Assembly: GCF_002243385.1 (NCBI RefSeq)
Contig: NZ_CP016199.1
Span: 491,508-524,818 of the forward strand
Direction of reading: 5' to 3'
Source: Mogibacterium pumilum
GTDB taxonomy: Bacteria > Bacillota > Clostridia > Peptostreptococcales > Anaerovoracaceae
Length of the DNA: 33,311 nt
Shown here: positions 1 to 9,681 of the stretch, piece by piece
Numbering within the stretch: position 1 is the first letter of the stretch
Layout: every line of letters starts with the position of its first letter
Notes under the pieces: generated by a model
Seen by the model: the letters and a program-made list of their open reading frames with translations, nothing else
What the model was told of the DNA's origin: nothing
Database searches by the model: none
Made by a program: the position numbers and the translations under genes

Positions 1-1124
1 ACTGGAGATTCTCAACCCCTGTGCAAGCAGGGGATAACGAAGGTCAGATTAAACATATCGTAAGGGATGTATTCAGAGCGAACAACCTTGAGGTGACTTT
101 CCTTGCAAAGCCTATGCCGGGCGTTGCGGGAAGCGGAGAGCACACTCACCTTGGCGTAGCTGCAAAGCTGAAGTCAGGCAAAACTGTTAACCTATTCGAG
201 TCTAAGGATCGACTTAACGAGTATATGAGTCCTGTTGGCTTCGGTGCGCTCATGGGAATCCTGAACAACTACGAGCTTCTGAATCCTTTCGTGGCTCAGA
301 CTCACGATGCATTTAGAAGACTAAAACCTGGATACGAGGCGCCAGTCTGCATCGTAACATCGCTCGGCAAGGATTGCGTGACGCCGTCCAGAAATAGAAC
401 TGTTTTAATCGGACTAGTCAGAGACCAGAAGAATCCGATGTCTACAAGATTTGAGCTCAGATCTCCAAACCCACACAGCAATACATATCTAGTTGTGGGA
501 GCGTCATTCATGCTCATGCTCGACGGAATCAAGGCTGTATTATCTAACGGGAAGACTCCTGCAGAGCTTGCAGAATCCATCTCCAAAAAAGTGGGAGAAG
601 AAGACTTCTACCTAGCAAAGGACAGAGAGTACAGAACTGAGCTAAACGTATTTGAATGCTTTACGAAGGAAGAGAGAGAACAACTTTTCGGAAAAGCTCC
701 GGCTACAGTGTGGGAGAATTTTAAGGCATTTGACAGACCTGAGGATGAGATTGCAAAGATCACGGGTGGGGACGAGACTGCAAAGGATGTAGTTATGTCA
801 TATCGCGCTCAGATGTCGATGAAGTGGGTCATGGAGTTTCGCGATAGGATTCTGCCTAATGCTATGGATTTTGTTAGAAATTGTAAGAAAAGACATAACG
901 AGCTCGAAGCAACTGATTATGATATAATGAATTGGAGAAGAGTAAACAGCCTGCGTATTGCGCTCGGTAAGGACTCCATCGATAGCAAATCAATCCTAAC
1001 GCTTGCGAGAGAAGCGATTGACGAATCTGACTTTGATGCGGCTTCTAAGTATGAGCTGCTGATTCAGGATAAGGTTGAGGAACTTAGAAGTGCATACAGT
1101 ACATATATCAAGAACTTATTTTAA
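1..1124 (+). CDS. glnA: Glutamine synthetase, C-terminal part (5' end outside window)
   Basis: This is the catalytic and C-terminal part of a glutamine synthetase, which makes glutamine from glutamate, ammonia and ATP in the cytoplasm. The reading frame is open from base 3 (WRFSTP just before VQAGDNEGQ), so the gene enters from the left and the GTG at 21 is an internal valine, not a start. Family signatures are GSGEHTHLG (the His-containing ATP/glutamate loop), RRLKPGYEAP, and RFELRSPNPHSNTYL. The long helical C-terminal tail after the catalytic core is unlike classic 440-aa GSI and fits the larger, divergent clostridial glutamine synthetases. It lies 37 bp upstream of serS on the same strand and may be cotranscribed. 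No terminator was seen between them. Confidence 0.9.
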   Translation, partial: WRFSTPVQAGDNEGQIKHIVRDVFRANNLEVTFLAKPMPGVAGSGEHTHLGVAAKLKSGKTVNLFESKDRLNEYMSPVGFGALMGILNNYELLNPFVAQTHDAFRRLKPGYEAPVCIVTSLGKDCVTPSRNRTVLIGLVRDQKNPMSTRFELRSPNPHSNTYLVVGASFMLMLDGIKAVLSNGKTPAELAESISKKVGEEDFYLAKDREYRTELNVFECFTKEEREQLFGKAPATVWENFKAFDRPEDEIAKITGGDETAKDVVMSYRAQMSMKWVMEFRDRILPNAMDFVRNCKKRHNELEATDYDIMNWRRVNSLRIALGKDSIDSKSILTLAREAIDESDFDAASKYELLIQDKVEELRSAYSTYIKNLF

Positions 1125-1158
1125 GAATATTTAGGAAGATACGAAATATGGGGGTTAA

Positions 1159-2433
<1,275 letters not shown>

Positions 2434-2461
2434 GAAATCGCTCAATTAGCGAATTGAATAA

Positions 2462-2557
2462 CGCTTCGAACAGCGTTCCATACCGTATTTAGAACAGCAC
2501 TTCAAAATGCATTTCGAACAGAACGTCGAACTTTCTTTAGAACGGTGCTTCGAACAG
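2462..2557. repeat. 12-bp tandem repeat, 8 degenerate units
   Basis: Eight consecutive 12-bp units begin at 2462, 2474, 2486, 2498, 2510, 2522, 2534 and 2546. The best-conserved form is CGCTTCGAACAG. The GAAC core stands at 2468, 2492, 2516, 2528, 2540 and 2552, all in phase. The array starts 28 bp after the serS stop and is noncoding as far as can be seen. Function is unknown; it could be a protein-binding array or a neutral minisatellite. Confidence 0.75.
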
Positions 2558-2604
2558 CGGATTAAGTATAGATTCCGATCTTAATAAATATCTATGCGAC
2601 ATAA

Positions 2605-2657
2605 GCACAAGGAACTAGATGGCCTGGTAAGGTCGCAATCTGTTCTTTGTGCTTTTT
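2605..2657 (+). terminator. Strong intrinsic terminator hairpin after serS
   Basis: The arm GCACAAGGAAC (2605-2615) pairs with GTTCTTTGTGC (2642-2652) with one G-U pair. The stem continues inward as AGAT/ATCT and GGCC/GGTC around a TGGTAA loop. It is followed by five T (2653-2657). It probably ends the glnA/serS transcript, though it sits 170 bp after serS and only 54 bp before the decarboxylase, so a role as leader attenuator is possible. No known riboswitch consensus was recognised. Confidence 0.7.
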
Positions 2658-2666
2658 ACTAAGTAA

Positions 2667-2700
2667 GGCATCTACGCTTCAGGTGCCGTTTGAAAGGAGG
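2667..2700 (+). promoter_or_regulatory. Leader hairpin next to the decarboxylase ribosome binding site
   Basis: GGCATCT (2667-2673) pairs with AGGTGCC (2681-2687) around a 7-nt loop. The strong Shine-Dalgarno AAAGGAGG lies at 2693-2700, followed by the ATG at 2711. The hairpin ends only 5 nt before the Shine-Dalgarno, so it could affect initiation. This is an inference from position alone. Confidence 0.35.
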
Positions 2701-2710
2701 ATACTGACAT

Positions 2711-4507
2711 ATGAAAGTGAAAGATAGAGTCAGCCTGACTGATTTCCTTATGTATCACAAGGAGACTTACCCGATTTCGTTCCATATGCCAGGTCACAAA
2801 GGGCGAAGTACGCTGTATGGGATATACGGTTTCGGAGATTTCATCAAGAATGTAATAGGAAATGATATAACTGAGATTCCTGGAGCCGATGCGCTTCAGC
2901 AGCCGCGTGAGCGAATCAAAGACATGATGGACAGCTATGCTGGTCTATATGGCGCGAAGCACACAGAGCTTCTTGTGAATGGCAGTAGTGCCGGACTTAT
3001 GGCAGCCATTCTCGGAACTGTTCCTAGAGGTGAGAAGCTCCTAATGGGAAGGAACTCGCACAGATCTGTATATGGGGCACTAAGACTCGGTGGTATAAAT
3101 CCAGTGTATATAATACCCGAGATAGATGATGAAACTGGACTCCAGCTTGGACTAGATCCGGAGAAGATCGAAGAGGCTCTGATTGAAGATCCAGAGATCA
3201 AAGCCGTGCTGGTGACCAGCCCGAACTACTACGGTGTGCTATCGGATATCGAGAGGATTGCAAATATCGTTCACCTGCACGGCAGGATTTTGATTGTCGA
3301 TCAGGCGCACGGTGCGCACCTTAAGTTTTTTGATTACCTGCGCAGCGAAGATGGGCTCCCGCACCGTGCGGCAGAGAATTGCGGAGCCGACATTGTGGTT
3401 GACAGCACGCACAAGACTCTGCTGTCATTTACAGGCTCCGCAATTCTCAACATCTGCACCGAGAGGCCGGATGTTTCTAGGATAAGCGAGCTCCTCCGCA
3501 TGCTACAGACTACAAGTCCGAGCTATCTGCTGATGGGCAGCCTCGATATCAATCAACAAATACTCAGGATGGACGGCTACAATCTCATCAAAAACTGGGA
3601 TAGAGACATCAAGTACTTCTACCAAGAGGCTGCCCGAATCGACGGCCTCGGGCTCATTGATCGCATCGACCTTGATGAAACCAAGGTCAATATCACAATG
3701 TCAGCTCTCGGCCTCGGTGGCTCCGAACTGGTGGAGGAGCTCGAGAAGCGAAACATCTGGGTGGAACTCACGCATGGCGACTACGTGATGCTGATGACGG
3801 GAATCGGAAACGAGAGAGGTGACTACGAAGATATCCTGGCCGTCCTGCGTGACCTCTCGGCACAGTATCGCGGCAGAATCACTGCCGCGGAAAAGGCTGC
3901 TCGAGAAGTGCAAAACCAAACTTCAGAGTCTGCTACCGAACTTAAATCCGTATCGAGCAACCCGAAAAGCGACTCGAACCGCATGCAAGCCGCGCAAAAC
4001 GAACCGAAAAGCAGCTCAAAACGCACGGAAGCCGCGCAAATCGAACTGAAAAGCGGCTCGAACCGCATGGAAACCGCGCAAAACGGACCAAAAAGCGACT
4101 CGAACAACATGGAAACCGCGCAAAGCGAACCGAAAAGCAGCTCGAACCGCACGGAAACCGTAGAGAGCCGCCTGGAATCAGCATCGGATAGTACTGATTC
4201 TGTCGCTGAGCCCGCGGCACATGCGACTCCGGCCTCAGATTCTGCGCTGACAGAAAGGCTAGAGCAACGCGGAATTCCTGACACCTATGAAGAAATTCCG
4301 CTATATAACTCAGAGGGTAGAGTCCTCTATGAATCTATCATCCCATATCCGCCAGGAAGCCCGATTGCATGTCCTGGAGAGGTGCTCAATAAATCGGTTA
4401 TCTTGTACATTAGAGACCAATTAGTAGCACAACATGTGGTTCTGGGGGTAGATGAAGAGGGGAGAGTTAAAGTTGAGCCCAAATGTGTACTTTTAAAGGA
4501 AGTTTGA
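2711..4507 (+). CDS. Orn/Lys/Arg decarboxylase-family PLP enzyme with repeat-expanded linker
   Basis: Fold-type I PLP enzyme of the short ornithine/lysine/arginine decarboxylase group, likely decarboxylating a basic amino acid to a polyamine or diamine. The substrate cannot be read from the sequence. The N-terminal motif SFHMPGHKG and the PLP lysine in STHKTLLSFTGSA (Lys235) are clear, as is DQAHGAHLKFF. A C-terminal domain begins near IPDTYEEIPLYNSEGRVLYE and includes PPGSPIACPGE. Between the two lies a hydrophilic insert of about 100 residues, with six 14-aa repeats at residues 418-501. Relatives of about 480-500 aa normally lack this insert. The start at 2711 is set by AAAGGAGG at 2693-2700. 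The reading frame is intact through the repeat. Confidence 0.88.
   Translation: MKVKDRVSLTDFLMYHKETYPISFHMPGHKGRSTLYGIYGFGDFIKNVIGNDITEIPGADALQQPRERIKDMMDSYAGLYGAKHTELLVNGSSAGLMAAILGTVPRGEKLLMGRNSHRSVYGALRLGGINPVYIIPEIDDETGLQLGLDPEKIEEALIEDPEIKAVLVTSPNYYGVLSDIERIANIVHLHGRILIVDQAHGAHLKFFDYLRSEDGLPHRAAENCGADIVVDSTHKTLLSFTGSAILNICTERPDVSRISELLRMLQTTSPSYLLMGSLDINQQILRMDGYNLIKNWDRDIKYFYQEAARIDGLGLIDRIDLDETKVNITMSALGLGGSELVEELEKRNIWVELTHGDYVMLMTGIGNERGDYEDILAVLRDLSAQYRGRITAAEKAAREVQNQTSESATELKSVSSNPKSDSNRMQAAQNEPKSSSKRTEAAQIELKSGSNRMETAQNGPKSDSNNMETAQSEPKSSSNRTETVESRLESASDSTDSVAEPAAHATPASDSALTERLEQRGIPDTYEEIPLYNSEGRVLYESIIPYPPGSPIACPGEVLNKSVILYIRDQLVAQHVVLGVDEEGRVKVEPKCVLLKEV
3962..4213 (+). repeat. 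42-bp in-frame minisatellite inside the decarboxylase gene
   Basis: Six 42-bp units begin at 3962, 4004, 4046, 4088, 4130 and 4172, each coding for 14 residues such as PKSDSNRMQAAQNE, PKSSSKRTEAAQIE and PKSDSNNMETAQSE. The first five are clearly related; the sixth is degenerate. The unit is rich in Ser, Asn, Lys and Gln and is likely a disordered linker. Long stop-free antisense frames across this stretch are a by-product of the repeat. Confidence 0.9.
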
Positions 4508-4508
4508 G

Positions 4509-4537
4509 GTGACTTATAGGGAATTTTGATGTATAAT
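4509..4537 (+). promoter_or_regulatory. Sigma-A promoter of the rnf operon
   Basis: A perfect -10 TATAAT stands at 4532-4537, with GTGACT at 4509-4514 as a weak -35 (4 of 6 matches) and a 17-bp spacer. Predicted transcription starts near 4544, downstream of the ATG at 4526. This supports translation of rnfC from 4595. Confidence 0.65.
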
Positions 4538-4594
4538 TTTTCTCATGCAATGGATATTATTTGTACGAATCTAAGAAAGGAAGGGTTCTTAAGG

Positions 4595-5914
4595 ATGAGC
4601 CAAGGTAAACGTTTACCAAGCATTTTGGTTAAGCATCACAAGAATACTGCAGGTCGTGAGACCGAAGTGATGCCAATTCCGGATGTGGTTGAAATCTGCA
4701 TGTCGCAGAGCATTGGTGCTCCTTGTCAGCCTCTCGTTGCTAAAGGCGACTATGTCAAAGTTGGTCAGAAGATCGGTGACACAGAAGCTTTCGTTAGTGC
4801 ACCGGTACATTCCAGCGTATCCGGAACAGTTACTGACATTACATCAGTGCGTTCTTCGATGGGCGGAATGGAGACACATATCGTAATTGAGACTGATAAG
4901 AAGCAGGAGATCAGTGAAGAAGTTCAGATTCCTCACATTGAGAGTCATGCGGATTTTGTCAAGGCAGTAAGAGCTAGTGGTATGGTTGGATTAGGAGGTG
5001 CTTCGTTTCCGACAAGCATCAAGATGGATCCAAAAAATCTAGACGAATGTACTACTCTCGTTATCAACGGTGCTGAGTGCGAGCCATTCATCACAGGTGA
5101 TAACAGAATTATGGTAGAGGATGGACAGGATATTCTCGACGGTATGCTTCTAACTATGAAGTATCTGAACCTTGAGAAGGGTATCATCGGTGTCGAGGAA
5201 AACAAGCCTGACGCTATCGAAAACTTAAACAGACTGATTCAGCAGAACGGAATCACTAACATTGAGGTGTTCAAGCTGCAGTCGAGATACCCAAAGGGAG
5301 CTGAGCGTGTGCTCGTATATGAGACCACTGGCAAGGTTATGAATGCCGGTGTTCTTCCTGCACAGCTTGGTGTAATTCTATGTAACGTTTCAACAATAGG
5401 AATTCTCGGACAGTACTTTAGAACGGGTATGCCTCTTGTTCAGAGAAGAATTACTGTTGATGGAGATGCTGTTGTTGAACCTAAGAACGTATTCGTTCCA
5501 ATCGGAACTCGCATCGCTGATGTAGTTGCATTCTGCGGTGGATATAAGCAGGAGCCTAAGAAGGTCGTAATGGGCGGACCTATGATGGGACGTGCAACTC
5601 ACTCTGATGAGACTCCAACTGTTAAGAATACCGGTTCACTTCTATGCTTTGGCAAGGAGTCAGCTACAGTTAAGACCGAGACTGGATGTATCAACTGTGG
5701 TCGTTGTCACCACGGATGTCCATTCAAGCTCGTTCCTATGCTCTACGCAGATTTCTACGAGAGACACGACGCAGAGTCACTTGATAAGTTCAAGGTTATG
5801 CAGTGCATGGAGTGCGGAAGCTGCTCTTATGTATGTCCTGCAAGAAGACCTTTGAGTTTTACCAATAAGCTCGCGAAAGGCTTGGTAAAGGAGGCAGCGA
5901 AGAAGAATGGATAA
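4595..5914 (+). CDS. rnfC: Electron transport complex subunit RnfC
   Basis: Peripheral subunit of the Rnf complex, which couples reduced ferredoxin:NAD+ oxidoreduction to Na+ or H+ pumping. RnfC is taken to be the NAD(H)/FMN-binding subunit. The protein is 439 aa from the ATG at 4595. An in-frame ATG at 4526 would add 23 residues but lies upstream of the predicted transcription start. The chosen start has AAGGAAGG at about 4578-4583. Visible features are the Gly-rich VGLGGASFPTSIK segment, GAECEPFITGDNR, and two 4Fe-4S motifs, CINCGRCHHGCP and CMECGSCSYVCP, near the C-terminus. It is the first gene of rnfCDGEAB and overlaps rnfD by 8 nt. It lacks the long Ala/Lys-rich tail of proteobacterial RnfC. 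Confidence 0.95.
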   Translation: MSQGKRLPSILVKHHKNTAGRETEVMPIPDVVEICMSQSIGAPCQPLVAKGDYVKVGQKIGDTEAFVSAPVHSSVSGTVTDITSVRSSMGGMETHIVIETDKKQEISEEVQIPHIESHADFVKAVRASGMVGLGGASFPTSIKMDPKNLDECTTLVINGAECEPFITGDNRIMVEDGQDILDGMLLTMKYLNLEKGIIGVEENKPDAIENLNRLIQQNGITNIEVFKLQSRYPKGAERVLVYETTGKVMNAGVLPAQLGVILCNVSTIGILGQYFRTGMPLVQRRITVDGDAVVEPKNVFVPIGTRIADVVAFCGGYKQEPKKVVMGGPMMGRATHSDETPTVKNTGSLLCFGKESATVKTETGCINCGRCHHGCPFKLVPMLYADFYERHDAESLDKFKVMQCMECGSCSYVCPARRPLSFTNKLAKGLVKEAAKKNG

Positions 5915-6875
5915 CAAGAAATTTCATAACAATCTGATAGTATCCACATCTCCACATATTGTTACAGATGAAGATACTACCAAATTAATGGGGACTGTTC
6001 TGCTTGCAATGCTTCCAGCTCTAGTTGCCAGCGTATATATTTTCGGAGCTAGAGTTCTGCTACTAGCAATTGCTTGCGTAGTTGCCAGTGTAGCTTTCGA
6101 ATGGATATACAATATGCTTGCTAAGAAGCCACAGACAATCAGCGATCTTAGTGCAGCAGTAACAGGTCTACTAATCGCATTTAACGTTCCATCCAGCTTC
6201 CCGGTTTGGATGGCAGTACTAGGATGTTTCGTAGCTGTAGTTGTTGTTAAGCAGCTTTACGGTGGAATCGGAAGAAATTTCGTTAACCCGGCAATCACTG
6301 CCAGAATCTTCCTGTTCATCTCGTTTGCAGCACAGATGACAACATGGCCACTTCCAAGAATGGCAGCTAAGACTGACGCCGTAACAGGACCTACACCTCT
6401 AGCACTCGTTGCTGGTGGCGCTAGCAAGGCTGACCTTCCATCCAACATGGATATGTTCCTAGGATTCACAGGCGGATCCCTCGGTGAAGTGAGTGCTCTT
6501 GCGCTTCTCGTTGGAGGACTATTCCTAATCTGGAGAAAGGTAATTTCCCCAGCAATTCCATGTGCGTTCCTCGGAACTGTATTCGTAATTGCTCTTGCAT
6601 ACTACAAGGGTGACTTCAACATGGCTATCTTCCACCTATGTGCTGGTGGTGTAATGCTTGGGGCATTCTTCATGGCTACAGACTATGTAACATCACCTAA
6701 ACTAACAAAGGGTCAGATTTTGTTCGGTATCGGATGTGGAGTTATCACAATGGCTATCCGTCTATGGGGTAACTATCCGGAAGGTGTTTCCTTCTCAATC
6801 CTACTTATGAACATCTGCACACCACTTATCAACAGATGGTCGTATAAGAGCTATGTAAAGGGAGGTGCGAAATAA
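5907..6875 (+). CDS. rnfD: Electron transport complex subunit RnfD
   Basis: Integral membrane subunit of Rnf, 322 aa with about eight to ten hydrophobic segments (NqrB/RnfD family). The family carries FMN covalently bound to a threonine in an SGAT-like motif. Here the matching stretch is VTGPTPL, with Thr163 as the likely acceptor and Pro in place of the usual Ala. The segment GGIGRNFVNPAITARIFL is also typical. The ATG at 5907 overlaps the rnfC stop by 8 nt, so translation is probably coupled. Confidence 0.95.
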   Translation: MDNKKFHNNLIVSTSPHIVTDEDTTKLMGTVLLAMLPALVASVYIFGARVLLLAIACVVASVAFEWIYNMLAKKPQTISDLSAAVTGLLIAFNVPSSFPVWMAVLGCFVAVVVVKQLYGGIGRNFVNPAITARIFLFISFAAQMTTWPLPRMAAKTDAVTGPTPLALVAGGASKADLPSNMDMFLGFTGGSLGEVSALALLVGGLFLIWRKVISPAIPCAFLGTVFVIALAYYKGDFNMAIFHLCAGGVMLGAFFMATDYVTSPKLTKGQILFGIGCGVITMAIRLWGNYPEGVSFSILLMNICTPLINRWSYKSYVKGGAK

Positions 6876-7456
6876 TGAAGAAAAAAGAAAGTGCATTTTC
6901 AAGTTTCATTTCGCCGATCCTAGTGCTCGTACTGATTTGTTTCGTAGTTACATTTGCACTTGCTATGGCATACGGTGTTACGAAGCCAATCATCGATGAG
7001 AACAACCTCAAGGAGTCCAACAAGGCTAAGTCCGAGCTGATTCCGGAGGCTAAAGGCGAATTCAAGAACTATGACGGCGAGCTCGTAGTAGTTCAGAAGA
7101 ATAAGGTTTACGTTACAGAGGCATCCAAGGCTGTAAATGGCTCAGGTGTAGTGGTAACTGTAAATTCCAACAGCTATGGTGGTACTCTAACTGCTATGGT
7201 TGGTATCGACAACAAGGGTAAGATCACTAACGTTAAGATTATGAGCGCGCAGGATACTCCTGGCATCGGTACTAAGGCTCAGGATCCAAAGCACCTTGGA
7301 CAGTACAAGGGACTTACAGATCTTGGAAGCGAGACTATTAAGGATGCAAATTCGAAGGTTAAGCACATCACTGGAGCTTCGATTTCCTCACAGGCTGTAC
7401 ACGAAGCTGTTTTCGCTGGTCTAAAACAGTACAAAGCTATGGGAGGGGCTAAATAA
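6875..7456 (+). CDS. rnfG: Electron transport complex subunit RnfG (FMN-binding)
   Basis: Single-pass membrane subunit of Rnf (193 aa) with one N-terminal transmembrane helix (about residues 8-32) and an extracytoplasmic FMN_bind domain. The flavinylation motif is TGASIS (residues 166-171). FMN is joined to the last Ser/Thr of such motifs by ApbE, so Ser171 is the predicted acceptor instead of the more usual Thr. The gene overlaps rnfD by one base (TAATG) and has GGAGG at 6861-6865. VGIDNKGKITNVKI and SAQDTPGIGTKA are typical of the family. Confidence 0.95.
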   Translation: MKKKESAFSSFISPILVLVLICFVVTFALAMAYGVTKPIIDENNLKESNKAKSELIPEAKGEFKNYDGELVVVQKNKVYVTEASKAVNGSGVVVTVNSNSYGGTLTAMVGIDNKGKITNVKIMSAQDTPGIGTKAQDPKHLGQYKGLTDLGSETIKDANSKVKHITGASISSQAVHEAVFAGLKQYKAMGGAK

Positions 7457-8161
7457 ATGAGCAACAAGAATAAGTTATCCATTCTAACGAATGGTATTAT
7501 CAAGGAAAATCCGGTACTGGTTCTTCTAATCGGTACTTGCCCTACACTAGCTACATCTTCATCCGCTTCGAACGGTCTCGGTATGGGACTTTCAACTACA
7601 GCGGTACTGATCGCAGCTAACGTAGTAATCTCATTGCTACGTAAGGTTATTCCTGACAAAGTAAGAATCCCTTGCTACATCGTAGTAATCGCCGGATTCG
7701 TAACAGTAGTTCAGTTCTTGCTAGAGGCGTATGTGCCGGCACTTTACAAGTCGCTCGGTCTGTTTATTCCTCTAATCGTAGTAAACTGTATCATCCTCGG
7801 AAGAGCTGAGGCGTTTGCTAACAAGAACACCATCTTTGATTCTGCACTCGATGGAATCGGAATGGGTCTCGGATTCACACTCACACTTACAGTTATGGGT
7901 ACAATCAGAGAGCTACTTGGAGCAGGAACATGGTTCGGAATGACAGTATTCGGTTCATGGTTCACACCAATTGGATTCTTCAACCTAGCACCTGGTGGAT
8001 TCTTCGTATACGGAGTTCTCATCGCAGTGCTCAACGTAATCACTAAGGGCAAGGCGCTTAAGAAGACATCGTTTAGCTGTGGGACATGCCCAATGTACAA
8101 TTCATGCAACTTAGCAGAAGCTAAGGAAGTTGCAGCAGAAGAGAAAGGAGCTGAGGCATAA
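7457..8161 (+). CDS. rnfE: Electron transport complex subunit RnfE, with Cys-rich C-terminal tail
   Basis: Integral membrane subunit of Rnf, homologous to RnfA; the pair forms the membrane core and shares an intramembrane iron-sulfur centre. The likely ligand cysteines lie in LLIGTCPTLA and VVNCIILGRAEAFA. The protein is 234 aa. After the last hydrophobic segment is a hydrophilic tail with CGTCPMYNSC (Cys208, Cys211, Cys216) and an acidic Ala/Glu end. It starts directly after the rnfG stop and overlaps rnfA by one base. Confidence 0.95.
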   Translation: MSNKNKLSILTNGIIKENPVLVLLIGTCPTLATSSSASNGLGMGLSTTAVLIAANVVISLLRKVIPDKVRIPCYIVVIAGFVTVVQFLLEAYVPALYKSLGLFIPLIVVNCIILGRAEAFANKNTIFDSALDGIGMGLGFTLTLTVMGTIRELLGAGTWFGMTVFGSWFTPIGFFNLAPGGFFVYGVLIAVLNVITKGKALKKTSFSCGTCPMYNSCNLAEAKEVAAEEKGAEA

Positions 8162-8742
8162 TGTTAAATTTAGTTATCATCTTTATGTCGATCGTTCTTG
8201 TAAATAACTTCTTGCTATCGCAGTTCCTCGGAGTCTGCTCATTCCTCGGAGTTTCTAACAAGATGGAATCGGCGGTTGGTATGAGTGGTGCGGTAATATT
8301 CGTAATGGTAATTGCGGAGATTACAACATGGCCAATCCAGCAGCTACTTAATAAGCTAGATATCGCATATCTACAGACTGTAGTATTCATTCTTGTAATC
8401 GCGGCTCTAGTACAGTTCGTTGAGATGTTCATGAAGAAGTTTATGCCGGCACTTCAGAAGTCGCTCGGTATCTACCTACCTCTGATTACAACAAACTGCG
8501 CTATCCTCGGTGCGACAATCAACGCAATCAACTATAACTACACATACATTCAGGCTATCGTTTACACAGCTGGAGCTGGAGTAGGTTTCGGACTTGCGAT
8601 GGTACTGTTTGCAGGTGTTCGTGAAGAGAAGCTATGGAATGAAGAGGGCGTGCCTGCTGCATTTAAGGGAGTTCCAATGGTACTCGTAAGTGCAACAATC
8701 CTCTCTCTATCATTCATGGGATTCTCAGGACTATTCCAGTAA
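8161..8742 (+). CDS. rnfA: Electron transport complex subunit RnfA
   Basis: Integral membrane subunit of Rnf (193 aa, six hydrophobic segments), partner of RnfE in the antiporter-like core. FLLSQFLGVCSFLGVS and TTNCAILGATINAIN hold the two conserved Cys that ligate the intramembrane Fe-S centre in this family. The ATG shares its first base with the rnfE stop (TAATG), so the two are likely translated in a coupled way, as expected for a 1:1 pair. Confidence 0.96.
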   Translation: MLNLVIIFMSIVLVNNFLLSQFLGVCSFLGVSNKMESAVGMSGAVIFVMVIAEITTWPIQQLLNKLDIAYLQTVVFILVIAALVQFVEMFMKKFMPALQKSLGIYLPLITTNCAILGATINAINYNYTYIQAIVYTAGAGVGFGLAMVLFAGVREEKLWNEEGVPAAFKGVPMVLVSATILSLSFMGFSGLFQ

Positions 8743-8754
8743 GGAGGGGTATAG

Positions 8755-9648
8755 ATGAATGCAATTATGACAGCAGTAATACTTGTAGTTTGTGCAGGAT
8801 TCGTAGCTTCTCTCTTGCTAGTAATCGCATCACACGCTTTCTACGTACCGGTAGACGAGAGAGTATCTGCAATTAAAGAAATCCTTCCTGGAGCTAATTG
8901 CGGTGGATGTGGATTCGCTGGATGTGAAGACTACGCAAACGCAGTAGTTAACGATGAGTCGACAAGCTGCAGTGCTTGTACCGTAGGTGGAGCTTCTTGC
9001 GCAGAGCAGATTGCTGATATCCTCGGACGTTCTGCAGGTGGAGCAGATAAGCAGATAGCACAGGTAATGTGTAACGGAACTTGCGATGCTTCCAAGAAGA
9101 TTCTTGAGTGGCAGGGCATGCAGTCATGTGCAGGTGCCAAGACATTCTTTAATGGCAATTCAGCTTGCGCGCAGGGATGTATCGGTCTTGGAGACTGCGT
9201 AGGGGTCTGCGAATTTGATTCCATCGGAATTATCGATGGCGTTGCTAAGGTTAATAGAGACACATGTGTTGCATGTGGAAAATGCGTTGTAAACTGTCCA
9301 CAGTCCATCATCAAGATGGTTCCTTTTAAGAAGGAAGTTCACGTTCTATGTATGAACACTGAAAAGGGCGGAGTTACTCGAAAGCAGTGTTCGAACGGTT
9401 GTATCGGATGCGGAAAGTGTGAAAAGGCATGTAAGTTCGATGCAATTCACGTTAACAACAATGTTGCAGCTGTAGATTATGAGAAGTGTAAGAACTGCGG
9501 AATGTGTATGGGCGTTTGTCCTACAGGATCAATCAACAGCTACAACGAGAGACACGCTAAGATGGCAATCAATGCCAAGAAGAAGGCTGAAGCTGAAAAG
9601 GCTGCAAAGGCAGCTGAAGCAAAGGCAAAGGCTACAGCACAGGCGTAA
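8755..9648 (+). CDS. rnfB: Electron transport complex subunit RnfB (multi-cluster ferredoxin-like)
   Basis: Iron-sulfur subunit of Rnf that is thought to take electrons from reduced ferredoxin. It is 297 aa with an N-terminal membrane anchor (about residues 1-25), then the 4Fe-4S domain CGGCGFAGCEDYANAV. Further Cys clusters follow, including CVACGKCVVNCP, CIGCGKCEKACK and CKNCGMCMGVCP. The C-terminal 30 residues are an Ala/Lys/Glu-rich helix. GGAGGGG about 7 nt before the ATG sets the start. It is the last gene of the operon and is followed 33 bp later by a terminator. Confidence 0.96.
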   Translation: MNAIMTAVILVVCAGFVASLLLVIASHAFYVPVDERVSAIKEILPGANCGGCGFAGCEDYANAVVNDESTSCSACTVGGASCAEQIADILGRSAGGADKQIAQVMCNGTCDASKKILEWQGMQSCAGAKTFFNGNSACAQGCIGLGDCVGVCEFDSIGIIDGVAKVNRDTCVACGKCVVNCPQSIIKMVPFKKEVHVLCMNTEKGGVTRKQCSNGCIGCGKCEKACKFDAIHVNNNVAAVDYEKCKNCGMCMGVCPTGSINSYNERHAKMAINAKKKAEAEKAAKAAEAKAKATAQA

Positions 9649-9681
9649 AATAAGATTCGTACAAGCGAATATAGAGAGGGG

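Noticed and set aside
2605-2687. Riboswitch (guanidine, lysine or SRP-like RNA)
   Set aside because: No conserved core of these RNAs was recognised; the hairpin plus T tract is explained as a terminator.
3823-4284. 153-aa and 92-aa antisense frames in the decarboxylase
   Set aside because: They are produced by the 42-bp repeat lacking stops on the other strand; no start signals.
4526-4594. Longer rnfC start at 4526
   Set aside because: It lies upstream of the predicted transcription start of the TATAAT promoter, has no ribosome binding site, and the extra residues do not look like RnfC.
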